Of a stretch of 64,000 nt of DNA, positions 28,233 through 39,155 are shown one piece after another. Position 1 is the first letter of the stretch. Every line of letters starts with the position of its first letter. A program made the translations under genes and the position numbers. Origin of the DNA: Mansonella perstans (taxonomy: Eukaryota; Nematoda; Chromadorea; Rhabditida; Onchocercidae); assembly GCA_037074765.1 (NCBI GenBank), contig JBAMDO010000114.1, forward strand, positions 1 to 64,000. Reading direction: 5' to 3'. The notes beneath the pieces are model-generated. The model did no database searches, had not been told where the DNA came from, and saw only the letters and a program-made list of their open reading frames with translations.

Positions 28233-28260
28233 CATATATATATATATATATATATATATA
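28233..28260. repeat. (TA)n microsatellite
   Basis: A perfect TA run of about 28 bp followed by GCGGCG. Confidence 0.9.
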
Positions 28261-28910
28261 GCGGCGAAATACATGATGTTTATACTTTTATATGCAACGG
28301 CAAAAAAAAAAAAAAGATATAGAAATGCTGCATCTCTGACTGAGGCTTTTATCTAGGCTCTTTTTTTTTTGTCATCCGATCGCTTTTATACATGGATAGG
28401 ATTATCTCTCTTCAGCTCTTTCATTCATTTCAATCAGTAAAAACGAGGAACATGATGATGATGAAGCAATTAGATCTTAGGCTTAATCTTAGCCTTGGCT
28501 CCTTTTTTCTTTTCTCTTTTCCATTACGCAATTAACAAGAGTTTTTTTTTTCTGGCCATTTTATTAAATCGAAGTTACTTGAAAAGAAAGCAAAGAAACA
28601 AAAACACTAACATTTCAGCATAAAACTTTTTTTCCCCAAAGAAAAATGCAAAGGTAGAATGTGGGAATTAGTTACTAAATATGTTAAGCTAAGTTAAGTA
28701 TGATGCTAAAACTTCTGGCTCTATGAAACATTTGTCATAATTTTTTTCGATGTGACTCAGTTTTACATCATTGTTATCTTAATATTTCTCATCCAAGCAC
28801 TCACTTCCTTTCTATTTCATTCGAAAATATTGTCAAAGAACTTTCAAAAATTCTAAAATTTTTCTTCTCTTAATATCCTAACGATAGTGATGTATCAATA
28901 TGTTTCTAGC

Positions 28911-29090
28911 GAGAATCTCCATAATGTAGTTAATGCACAAATTGTTTTGAGAGAAAATCTTCGTAATACAATTAATGAACAAGCCGTTTCAAGAGAGAGA
29001 ATTTCCGCAATGCAGTTAATGCACGAGCTATTTCAAGAGAGAGAATCTCCGTAATACTTTCGAAAGAAAATCTTCGTAATTTCTTTTGAA
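28911..29090. repeat. ~44-bp minisatellite, about 3.5 copies
   Basis: Copies start GAGA(G/A)AATCT or GAGAATCTCC, followed by GTAATG/GCAATGCAGTTAATG, then CAC(A/G)A and TTTCAAGA. Copies 2 and 3 are 42-44 bp; the end decays into GAAAATCTTCGTAATTTC. Confidence 0.8.
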
Positions 29091-30387
29091 ATTTCCCTAT
29101 AAGTTTTGGTAATCTTTTGCTCAGTGTAATTATTTCGAATAATTTACAATTTCTATGAGCATGGCAATAACATCTTACTTATTAATATTGAAATTATTTT
29201 CATCTTCGGAAAAGCTGACCGGATTAAAAGTGCGAAAACAAAAATATGAACGGAAAAAAAAGCGAACTAGTTCTAGTTTTTGCAATGAATTAAATTAAAT
29301 TAAAATAATTTGGTAATAAATTAAGTCATCAGAGCTAAAGAATTTTTCAATTACTGCCACAAATTTCCTACAGTACATATTTTTGTTAAATAATTCAGTA
29401 TTTCAAGTACTACCTAAAAAACATATTGTTATTTCCTTAACTTAATTATTTGTAATGGTAGACAGAAAGGAACTGATTTAAATTAAAATACGTTAATTAT
29501 TGTTTTGTTGATTTTCATCATTTTATAACTCTCATACTTATATTCGCTTTAATATTTCATGTAATTCAAAAAAAATAAAATTTAAATCCTTTATACAGAA
29601 ATTACATAAATAATTAATTTGCAAGATCGAACGCTGTTCTACTTCTTTTTTACTTCAGCACTATTTTTATTTCTTTACGATATGCTTTTTCTTTTTTTTA
29701 ATTCAAACTATTTTTATTACTGACTTCTAACAGTCAATTGTCTCCAACGAAAGTTTCCAAGAACTTAAACAGCATAACTTGCCAAAAAAAAAAATTTTTC
29801 AAGTCTATAATTCTATTTCAAATTTTAAATGATTTTGATACAAATGTTCCAATAATAACTTCTCAACTCCTATTTAATTCCATTTCAAATTCATCACTAC
29901 CAATTGCAGAATTGATATCTGATGATAATTAATTACAAATTAGCATTTTCTAGTGCGTAGTCGAAAAATCCTTCATAATTTCCTCTATTCGATTTTTTTT
30001 CTCCATCAAATTTTTTTTTTTGAAATAAGTTCAAATCAATGTCATGCTTTAAATCCACCACCTATTATATCCAGCTGTATCAATCCATAATTAACAAACC
30101 ATTGTGCTATTCAAAAAGCCATCATTGAAGTTAATAGCAGGATGATAAATGATTAATTTTGAAATTTCAAATAAATTACGAAGAATTTTACTGCTGCTTA
30201 TAATCATATAATCTATTTCAGCTAAATATTAATTAAAGACAATCATAACAATAATTCTTATATTCATTGTAGTAAATTTTACCAATTCTTATTGTTTATT
30301 TAATTCAAGTAGAGAAATTTGATTGAAAATTTTAAAAATTTGCTATTACCATTTACAGAAACACTTAAAAGTTCACAAAGAAATGAT

Positions 30388-32930
30388 ATGGGATGTTGCA
30401 TCTCGAGAACGAACAACACAGAACCTGAATTAAATTCAACCGATCTGATTGATTTACCTACTAGAATCGTCATAAAGCGGCCATTATTAAACACTGCTGA
30501 ACATCTCTGCGATTCACAGTCAACAGAAGCTTTGAATCTGGTTACAGCATCCTATAATGACTCTACTATTACTGCCATTAATTGCGTTAAAAATGCCTAT
30601 TCATTGGTGCGATCGGATATGACATCGGTTCGATCAACTTTTTTTAAACGATTTATAACCAAACCAAGGTAAAAATTTTAACAGAATTTGTGAATAAATT
30701 TCAAATCACTCATTTAAGTTATTGAGCTTTTTAGAATGACAAATCCTAATTATCTTCTATATCTGTATATTTATCCTCCACCATTACCATTATCCTCTAT
30801 CATTATCCTCTATTATCTTATATTTATCCTTTATCACTATCATTATCCTCTACTACCTGTGTATTTATCTTCTATCATTATCGCTATCCTCTATCATCCA
30901 CCTTGCTAGTAGTTGTTGCCATTTAAACAAATTTTTTTTAATTCGCTAGCTAGATTTGTCATTAACTGTTATTCTTTAATTAATTATATTTCCGCCAAAA
31001 CTTTAATAGGTTTTTTAAATGGAAGGATAGCTGCAAATTATTCATCGCACTTCTGTTTTATTACTTAAATTCCAACCTATTAAAATAAACCTATAAAATT
31101 TGCTTAATGAATAGTTAAAGGAATACTTTTTGAAAAGTAAAATATACTCCAGGAATATTTTCAAAATCAATTATTTTAATACCATTCAGTAGTATATGGC
31201 AAAATCTTAATTCAATAAAATTATTGAACACTTTGTTTTGAAACTTTTCAAATTATTCAATCATAAAAGAACAGACAAGAGACAAGGGAGAGCTTTAACA
31301 GTGTATTGTTAAAATATCAATTTCAGGATATCAATAAATTCAGAAATTCAGGGATCAAATTTCATTTATATTAACAAACCGATAAAGTAATTTTTTGGAG
31401 TTATTTAAGCAAATCATTCGTAATGATTTTTAGTTAATCGAATTTACGTTGTTAAACACAATAGTACAAATTAAAATTTTCAAGTTTTGATCTGAATTTT
31501 GCATTGTTGTTTTCATATTTAAAACGAAATATTTTAAAATAATTTTTAGGCAAACTGAAAGCACCAGTCAGATTGATTTTTTTCGAATGCTCGATGAAAA
31601 AATTGCTCAAGTAAAATTAATTTTCCATTGTACCAAAAAATTCTAGCATAAAAAACAATACTTGTTTTATCAGACGAGGAAGATGAAATAATCATAATAT
31701 AACCTTTTTAATTTACAGATTAAAATTTTGTGAAAGGCTAAAAATTAGCATTGAAATATCTTAAAAATTAAATTTCAAAACAAAAAAAAATGTCCTATTT
31801 ATTATGAGAAGTTGAAAAAAAATTTGTTTTTGCTAAAATTAAATATTTCTTCCGTTATAATCAATTATTTTCATCATTTCACCTCATGCAATTATAAAAC
31901 AGCCAATTTGTAGTTAATTTAGAATTACAATCAATTAAAATCAAATCTATCATAATGCTTGATCTGAATTGAAAAATCTGGCAAAAAAAGAACTTATTTC
32001 AGGGATCTGATTATTTAATCGACTCTGATATTGAATAATGATATATTTCCTAAATAATCTTTTAAAAATGTGAAGGAATGAAAAGTTACGATTCCAGCCA
32101 AGAATCAGAACCGGCATTTTATTCTGGAATACTTTCTCTCTGCTTTGAAAATTCGCCGGTCAATTCTTTATGGCTCCTAAAATTTGGCTTCTTTATAGCA
32201 CTTAAAAACTACGATGAGAATTTGATTGCATTCTACTGATCGCAATAACGAATTGCTAAATTACAGTTGTCCAAGTAAAATTCATACAGTTATTTTATTC
32301 TGTCTTAAATTTCCTTATTTCATTTGTAGTTATACGGAATTAGTATAAGTTATCAGTTCAATTAGTAAAATGCATTTTTCATTTGATCTGCACAGATGAA
32401 GATTTCTTTCTAAAAAATTTATTGTTTTTTCGTGTCAAAATATTCAGTTAATGAATTTAAGGAAAATTTTCGAGCAAATATTGAATTACAAATTAAAAAA
32501 AAATCCATGAGCACATTTCTCTCTAAGCAATTTAAATAGAGGAATTCGGAAATTTCGGACAAAATATTTTGTCATTTTTAATGGCAAATTATAACTTCAA
32601 AGTTTTCAATCCAATCTTGTTTTTTTCTTTCCATTTTATCCAGATTCAGTAAGTATGTCTATCTTATTCACAATGTTCCCATTATGGAAGTTTTCTGTTA
32701 TGATTTTAATAATTCAATGCAAATATTGAAATGTTTTTTCTTTGAAATATGTGTCATGGGTTTATCAAAGATAATATTTGAATCTTATAGAAGGCAATAA
32801 AGCATATTTCATATAGCAAAATCCATTTTTTTGTTTTTTTTTTTTTTCATTTCAGAGTTTGTATGAAATTCATCCAACGATGGATAAAGTGGTAAAAATG
32901 ACTGCAAAGACAAACAGATTTAAAAGATAG
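30388..32930 (+). CDS. Small predicted N-myristoylated/palmitoylated protein, unrecognised family
   Basis: Three exons keep frame with good sites: 30388-30668 (donor GTAAAA), 31550-31610 (acceptor TTTTTAG) and 32856-32930 (acceptor TTTCAG), giving 138 residues. The start MGCCISRTNN fits dual lipid anchoring: Gly2 for myristate and Cys3/Cys4 for palmitate. The body is Ser/Thr-rich (SYNDSTITAINCVKNAYSL, then MTSVRSTFFKRF). The C-terminus is short, amphipathic and basic (TMDKVVKMTAKTNRFKR). I do not recognise the family, and signals other than the acyl-anchor motif are absent. The ATG lies about 30 bases after a TTTACAG acceptor, again fitting trans-splicing or an upstream non-coding exon. A TTG-initiated extension of 23 residues is open but crosses that acceptor, so I did not use it. 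A likely membrane-peripheral role is inference from the N-terminus only. Confidence 0.55.
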
Positions 32931-33224
32931 CACTAACTACTAATTTTGTGAAATAATTAAGGAATAAATAAGTGAAATTATCTTCTCAGCTTCAAGACCA
33001 CATCAATAAAAATCAATTAAATTTAATGATTCAACAATTCTTGATAATATTTCAAACCGACAAATTAATGAATTTAGTAAGCTGAAAAGTATTATTGAAG
33101 TTAAGGAAATTTTATTTTTTAAAAAAAGTAGAAGTTTTTTTAAATTTAGGCCAGTAGATTAAATATTAATGAAGTAAAGCTATTTAGTAGATGAGAATAA
33201 TGGTACAAATAACCACCAAGAAAC

Positions 33225-33535
33225 AGATTAAATTGATATTCTTTCTCATCTTGAAGATATATAAACATTGAAAATGAATTATAGTGACTAATTTAAATTC
33301 ACGAAAATTTTGAAAACTCTCTAAACTCGCTAACTGCTTCATTAAAATATGTAGAAACATAAAAACTGCGACGTAGAAGTTCTGCTATTTTTATAAATGT
33401 TCATTATCAGTCGACAGTCTTGAATCCGAATTGATATTTCTTCTCTCATCCTTTCTCATCCTGAAGATATTCAAGATTGAGAATGAGTTACAATACCTAA
33501 TATAAATCCATGAAGATTTTCAAATTAAATTTGCA
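33225..33535. repeat. ~200-bp diverged duplication
   Basis: A block from about 33231 (ATTGATATTCTTTCTCATC, then TGAAGATAT, then AATGAATTA and TAAATTCACGAA) recurs from about 33430 in the same order with many substitutions. No coding potential was seen in either copy. Confidence 0.55.
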
Positions 33536-33929
33536 TAGATTATTTTAATTACCACAATAAAATCAGAACTGAGTGCAAAATTAGCATTCCTTAAATAAAT
33601 TAATAGGAAATAGGTTTCTTTTAGCGATAAAATTTGTATTGAATTGCATTTTGATGGTATGCAGAAGTATTTGAATAATGTTTTACTGAATGACTTAGAT
33701 GTTATAAGAGTTTTATCGAATACTGAATGAAATTGAATAGTGATTTGAAAGTGAGCTAAGAATGAAGCGAATGGCTGGAATGATCCAAATCGAGGATTTG
33801 AACCATTTCTTCATATCAATCAATCATTGAATGTTAAATGCTAATACAGGAATGATCTGTAATTAAGAAATTGTTATTTTTTGTTTGGTAAACATTTTGT
33901 AAAACTTCTTTGACTGAAAGAATTTATAT

Positions 33930-34660
33930 ATGAATCGATTTACAACATTCCCACAATTGTCGGAAAAATTCAGAGTCATAATGCAAATTTCTAACATAAA
34001 TTGTTTCACATTAAAATACTTCTGATACAGATGATTGATTACAGTAAAATATAAAAGCATTCGGTAAACTAAAGAGCTAAATCATTTGTTTAACCCTCTA
34101 GACCGTTGGCAAATTGTAAGAAATCTCTCACTTATAATCAATTTAGTTTATATCGGAATACTGAATCGTTGATCTTTAACATCCTATATGCGACTATCGA
34201 AAAAGTTAAAACAGTCACCGTCTGCTCAGTGTCAAAAATCATGCCATACCTGGAATGTTGTCAGCTAAATCCACTTTTTTGCAATAGAAAACTACATTCA
34301 TCGAAGATATCATTGTCTTTTATCATCATCGTCATCTTTAGAGCGTACCTTGAGTTTTGATTTATGCTATCGATTTTCTTCCGATTTTCTCAGCATCATT
34401 GTTTTTGTGTTAATCGAGTTCAATCTATCGCTGTGTTAGATTCTGTATTTGCGCATAAACGTCTTAAAAAGATTGTGGCCAAAACGAGCAACTCCAAATT
34501 CGACCATCGAAAATGGGTTAGCTATGAAAAATAGTCAATACGAGAGACTTCGTTCGCAGAAGAAATCCATTAAAAATTTTTTGGTGGTACGAGCCAGGAT
34601 ATCCTTATGTGAATGTAGAAAGAGCATTGGCACACGAAAAGGAAATAACAATCACCCGCT
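33930..34660 (+). repeat. Old LTR-like repeat, copy A, followed by a primer-site relic
   Basis: Diverged copy of a repeat also found at 44.09-44.70 kb and partly at 34.67-34.75/41.81-41.97 and 43.33-43.56 kb. Shared landmarks in order are ATGCAAATTTCTA, TGTAAGAAATCTCTCAC, TTTAACATCCTAT, GGAA(T/C)(A/G)TT, ATCATCGT, ATAAACGTC and CCATCGAAA. It ends just before TGGTGGTACGAGCCAGGA (34582-34599), which matches 16 of 18 bases of the primer-binding site of the intact Pao element. This indicates that the repeat is an old LTR with the primer site after it, in plus orientation. Confidence 0.6.
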
Positions 34661-34743
34661 GTTTGACATTCAAAGATCATACTATGTTTGGAACGTTGCA
34701 AGCTAAACTCATTTGTCTGTAGTAGGAAAAGCTGCATCTACCC

Positions 34744-34748
34744 AAGAG
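34744..34748. repeat. Target site duplication AAGAG (left)
   Basis: AAGAG directly precedes the TGTCG terminus of the left LTR and is repeated at 41809-41813 directly after the right LTR. A 5-bp duplication is typical of BEL/Pao integration. Confidence 0.95.
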
Positions 34749-35520
34749 TGTCGTGAAAGTTTGTATGAGAGGTCAACTTGTGGCTAATGTTTCCTAACGT
34801 TTTGATTAGGAATTGTTATGTTGGGTTGAATGGTTGTGTTTGGGATGAAATTTGTGATTAGATTGAATTGATTTGCGGGAACACCTCAAACTTTGGTAAT
34901 TGTTGTATTGAGTTATCTGCGTTGAGTTGAGCTGCGTTCACACCTCAAACTTGGGTAATTAAACCTTTATTTAGAATAATTGGATAATCGCGAGAATAAT
35001 GTAACGATTATACAACGCGTATTTAATGGTAACGTTAATATAATAAAAATGGTAATGATGAGAAGAGAACCAGTAGCCGTTGATGTGAATAAATCCCAAA
35101 AATGGTCTTTATGGCATGATTGATAGTTTATATAGTAATAAATGAGTATTGTAGGCGGAAAAAAGCTAGTGTTAATGAGCTGAGTTACAAGAAACTAAAG
35201 ATCATAAAGAACGAAATCCTTTGTAAAGACAAGCTTGATTGAAAAGGTACAATACATTGCATGTAAGCATAATCATCAAACAAAGGATTTCGGCACAGTT
35301 ACACAATGGCTTTGTTTAATAAGATGTTACTGCAGCTGCCTCTTTGTTAGTTTATGATAGGAAAGAGTTTTGACAGCTTATAATTAGATGTAAGGTTAAA
35401 CTACAACAAAGAGATAGGAGATAAATCTAAACATTACGAAATTAATTAGATGGCTCGTAAAAGAATTAATACAATTAGATTTAAACCTATTGGAATTTTC
35501 ACGTCATGAATTTCGCGACA
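34749..35520 (-). repeat. 3' LTR of the Pao element (772 bp)
   Basis: Begins TGTCG and ends CGACA on the plus strand. It is nearly identical to 41027-41808: five substitutions and four indels (1, 5, 3 and 1 nt). Since the element reads on the minus strand, this copy is the 3' LTR and should supply the polyadenylation end of the transcript. Confidence 0.95.
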
Positions 35521-35533
35521 CTCCCAAAGGGAG
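35521..35533. repeat. Palindrome CTCCC-AAA-GGGAG beside the 3' LTR
   Basis: A perfect 5-bp stem with a 3-base centre touches the inner edge of the 3' LTR, where the polypurine tract is expected. On the element's sense strand the last bases before the LTR are TTTGGGAG, preceded by a pyrimidine run, so the polypurine tract is unusually short or altered. Confidence 0.6.
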
Positions 35534-35744
35534 GAGAGAGAAGTTAGGGTGTGAATTGTGGGTGGTCCTAATTCTATTATCGCTCTGTGTAGTTGTTGTT
35601 GATCTTTCATCACATTCCATTGTTGTTACGGCTGTTGCTTGTATTGCGCGATTTGTTGTGGCACTTCTAGTTCGTCACGCAATGGGTTCCTCTTCCTTGT
35701 TTGCGTGCACTGTTTTCTTTAATACTGGTGATTGACTTCTTGAG

Positions 35745-36274
35745 TTGGATACATCATCAACTTCCAGAGGACACAAAACATTTATTGGTCTGGTGAGAAC
35801 TCTTCCATGTGGCATTTCTGTAATGGCACTTCTAGCCTTCCCATCCTTACCTTTCTTTATTTCTTTGATCCTAGCTAACTTTCACATACCACGAGGAATA
35901 TTAGGTTCGTTGACTAGCACAATCTCTTTCTCGCGTGGTATTCTGGTTTCCACATTTCTTGGGGATGTATGATGCCTTTGAGTTCTTTCTCTGAGACTGG
36001 TTAAATATTCATTTTTCCAGGTCTCCCAGAATGTGTCCAAGATCTTGAGTGCGTTTGACCAGTATCTAACAAGTTTTTCCTTGTTATTGAATTTATGAGG
36101 AATAAATTCCCCTTGGTCATCAATGTTGACGAATGGTGTTATTAGCGAAGCATTGGGGGAGATGAAATCAATCGGACGTATAATTACGTAATCATCGCAA
36201 TTTACGTAAGTTATGGTCGAGTATTGAGTATTCCCTCGACTTCTATTATGAGAGTTATTAATTCTCTCTCCCAT
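35745..36274 (-). pseudogene. Pao polyprotein C-terminus (DUF5641-type, after integrase)
   Basis: The frame from 36274 down carries the Pao C-terminal signature: TYVNCDDY, then YWSNALKILDTFWETW, then EYLTSLRERTQ, then IPREKEIVLVNEPNIPRG. A TGA at 35884-35882 falls where the family has a Trp. The same frame then continues through DGKARSAI and RPINVLCPLE to about 35745. It is joined to the integrase frame by a frameshift near 36215-36230. These domains follow the integrase core in BEL/Pao elements. Confidence 0.85.
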
Positions 36275-37100
36275 AATAGCCTTTTGCCGATAGCTCTCCT
36301 CATAGCTTTTTTCGTCAAACCAATGAGCCTTTCATAAACTCCTCTGCTCCAAGGAGCCTTTGGTGTAATATTTTCCCAAATCATTCCTTTTTTCGCAAGA
36401 AAGTTTGTTAACTTGAAGTCCTGCTCCTTTATTGTTTTGAAGACTAGCTGGAATTGACTTGCATTGTCACTTAGGACAGATTCTGGACAACCTCGTCGTG
36501 CAATAAATCTTCTAAAGATGTCCAAAAAACATTCCGCTGATAGGTTGTCAGCTAATTCCAAATGGACAGCTCTGGTAGTGAAACACGTAAACAAGGCTAC
36601 CCATCGTTTGGTTATTCCACTCTCAGTTTTAACAGAGAGGGGACCGAAGTAGTCTAGACCTATATGTCCAAGGGTTCTAGACCGAGTTACTCGTTCTTCT
36701 GGGAGGCTGGGCATTTCCGGAAGCTTGAATGGTTTGGTCGTCCACCGTTTATAAGCTCTACACTTATTTAGTACTCGTTTGAGTTCGCTTCTGCCTTTCG
36801 GTACTCAGAATTTACGTCGTATTTCTGCTACTGTGTGAACAACTCCAGCATGGTGTCTTCGTGATGTTGTTGTATGATGAGCTCGGTTATCGGATTGTGT
36901 CTTGGAAGATAAATAGGGCGTTTGCTGCTCCTTTCTAATTCTGAGTTCTCTAATCGATTCAGGGACCTCCATATTTCCTTATCATCGCGACACAAATTCC
37001 ATTTTTCCTTTTCTTCTTGTGTGATTCCTTCGGCTTGTGCTTGTTTGAGCAATGTCCACTCTGCCAAGTTGTAATCTTCGGTTGTGAATCTTTCCTTCAC
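36211..37100 (-). pseudogene. Pao integrase (H2C2 zinc part and catalytic core), broken
   Basis: Integrase inserts the reverse-transcribed element into host DNA. The core frame from 36714 has the three acidic catalytic residues: Asp21 (GLDYFGPL), Asp83 (LSDNASQF) and Glu128 (GVYERLIG). The preceding zinc-binding region (37100-36720) shows the histidine pair of the H2C2 finger but is damaged. A one-base frameshift lies near 36855 and a TGA at 36807-36805 replaces a conserved Trp. The catalytic triad itself is intact, so decay is recent. Confidence 0.88.
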
Positions 37101-37525
37101 AGCCGAGAGTGGTTATAACCATTCAATTTTTCCTTTCGTCGTTAGTTTAATAAACTTGAGAACTCGTACAATTGTCCTTAATAATTTAGCCATTTGCTAA
37201 AACGAGTTCCATCTATCAGTTCAAAACTCTCGTTGATATGAGTTGTAACCTTTGCGATGGTTATTCCGTCTAGTTCTTTTTCAGTTTCTTCTTTGAAATT
37301 AAATTCCCAGCATGGCCAACTGGATTCGTTCTCTTTTAGCCATTGAGGACCAGTCCACCATTGTTCGAAATTTGCAAGTTGAATTGGAGACATATATCCC
37401 TTTGTTGCTATGTCAGCTGGGTTAGATTTGCTTGGTACATATCTATATGAAAAATTTGACATTCGTATTTCATCGACTCGATTTTGTATAAATCTTGGTA
37501 AGGGTCGTGATCGATTTTTTATCTA
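37101..37525 (-). pseudogene. Pao RNase H end and linker, broken
   Basis: The frame from 37462 reads RYVPSKSNPADIATKG, the typical end of the Pao RNase H domain, then WTGPQWL. It follows a TAG at 37525-37523 that replaces a Trp after SRCALQ. It ends in a frameshift near 37178 (after RFSKWLN), and the next frame has a TAA at 37115-37113 before the integrase zinc region. Confidence 0.85.
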
Positions 37526-38760
37526 TTGGAGTGCACATCGAGAGTCTGACCATAATGTTACACTTATCTGTTCAATTTCCAATTGTTTAATGATGAATTT
37601 GGTTGCTCGTACTCCAATTAAAATACCTAACAATTCTAGTTTAGGTATTGTTATACCTTTCACAGGAGCTATTCGAGATTTTGCAAAAATCAAAAATGTG
37701 TTTGTATCTTGTTTTGCATAAACTGCTGCAGCATATGCCGTAGTAGATGCATCAGTAAACACATGAATTTCTAATTGTTGTAAACGATCAGGATCGATTA
37801 CCATGCGTGGAATTTCTTTGACTTTTGTTGGCCATCTACTTATAAGAATTTCCCATGTTTCAATGTCGTCATTCTCGAGCGACTGATCCCAGGATAATTT
37901 TCTTTTCCAAAGATTTTGTAGGAAGAGTTTGAATAATAACATTAATGGAATTAAAAATCCCAAAGGATCATATTGCGAGGCAATGAATTGTAAGATTGTT
38001 CTTTTTGTTAAGGTTTGGTCCTCCCATGGTTTTAGGATTATTCCAATGGAATCAATGACTGGGTTCCAATTGATACCAAGGATCTTTTTTATTTGACTTA
38101 CTTCAGCTCGGTCGTTTTCAGGAATAAGTTCATTGAAATCGTTGTCATTTGAAAAAAATTCTCGTATATTCATTGAGGCATTTTTAAAGATGTCTTTCAT
38201 TTCATTGTAGATTTTGAATGCTTCTTCGGTTCCGTTTGCGGGTAATAAAACATTATCAACATAGAGGTTTTTCTTAATTTCTAAAGCAGTTTTGCTTCCG
38301 TAAGTTTCTAGATGATAATTGAGAGTAGCTGGAAGTAAAAGTGGCGACGCTATTATGCCAAATGGAACCCTCTGAAAACGATAACATGCCAAATTTTCCT
38401 TGGTGATTTCTCCTTGAATATCCTTTAACCATAAAAAACGAATGCAGCTCCTTTCGGACGAATGCAGTTCCAATTGCAAAAAAGCTTTTTCTATATCTGC
38501 TGTTATAACATCTTTCATCATTCTGAATCGAAGTAAGACACCTGCTAAGTCAGGTAGTGTATTGGGACCGCGATATAACATATTATTTAGGCTTTTTTCT
38601 CCTTTAATATGGGCTGAAGCATCATAGACAATTCGTAATTTTGTAGTTGTCTTTCCTGGGGTTAATACTTCATGATGAGGCAAATAATGTATAGAACCCT
38701 CTTGATCCATATTTGCTGTCACTTTTTCAATAACATTCGAAGTAATTGCTCTTTGATTGT
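37526..38760 (-). pseudogene. Pao reverse transcriptase and RNase H
   Basis: A 399-codon open frame runs from 38722 to 37523. It has the Pao reverse transcriptase entry block (HYLPHHEVL, then TTKLRIVYDASA), motif A with Asp76 (TADIEKAF), the VPFGIIASP block, the motif C box YVDN at 154-157 where most RTs have YVDD, and the A17-type region QYDPLGFL. RNase H begins at the end with Asp324 (VFTDAST) and Asp392 (WSDSRCALQ). The 5' edge is a frameshift near 38745-38755; the 3' edge is the TAG at 37525-37523. It copies element RNA into DNA, priming from a tRNA at 41000-41017. Confidence 0.92.
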
Positions 38761-38846
38761 CTCGTCATAACGTTCGAGCAAAGATTGATTGGTGTGAAGT
38801 CGTTTGATTAACGTCTTTAATCTTCCATAACAAAGAGCATAATTGT

Positions 38847-39155
38847 CTAGTAAGCTAACCTTTGAATCTTTCTATGGCCAGCAAACTTGATACCATTTTT
38901 CTTTGTAATACAATTTTTGAATTGTTCCAATGCCTTCTCGTCATCTTGATCATTTGGTTGTTCTTGGATCCCACTTACCTCCAATTTCCAAAACTGATCT
39001 ATATCTGGATTAGTGATAATAGTGGCTACATTAATGGAATTGCGACTATCAGATTCACAAGTCATATTAATATATCCACAACCTGTTATTATCGGTCCAA
39101 CCTTGGTGTGAAGTAAATAAAAACCTGATGACATAATGTGGACTTTGTACGGTTA
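38847..39155 (-). pseudogene. Pao protease-RT linker, broken at both ends
   Basis: The frame continues that of the gag-protease piece after a TAA at 39155-39153, reading SSGFYLLHTKVGPIITG, the block that follows protease in Pao polyproteins. A frameshift in an A-run near 38898-38905 and then a TAG at 38874-38872, at a conserved Trp in the next frame, separate it from the reverse transcriptase. Confidence 0.8.

Larger units (their letters stand above)
26432..30387. other. ~4 kb intergenic region, no gene seen
   Basis: T-rich, with long homopolymers, a TG microsatellite (27891-27950), a TA run (28233-28260) and a 44-bp minisatellite (28911-29090). I saw no splice-flanked coding-like exon. Confidence 0.6.
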
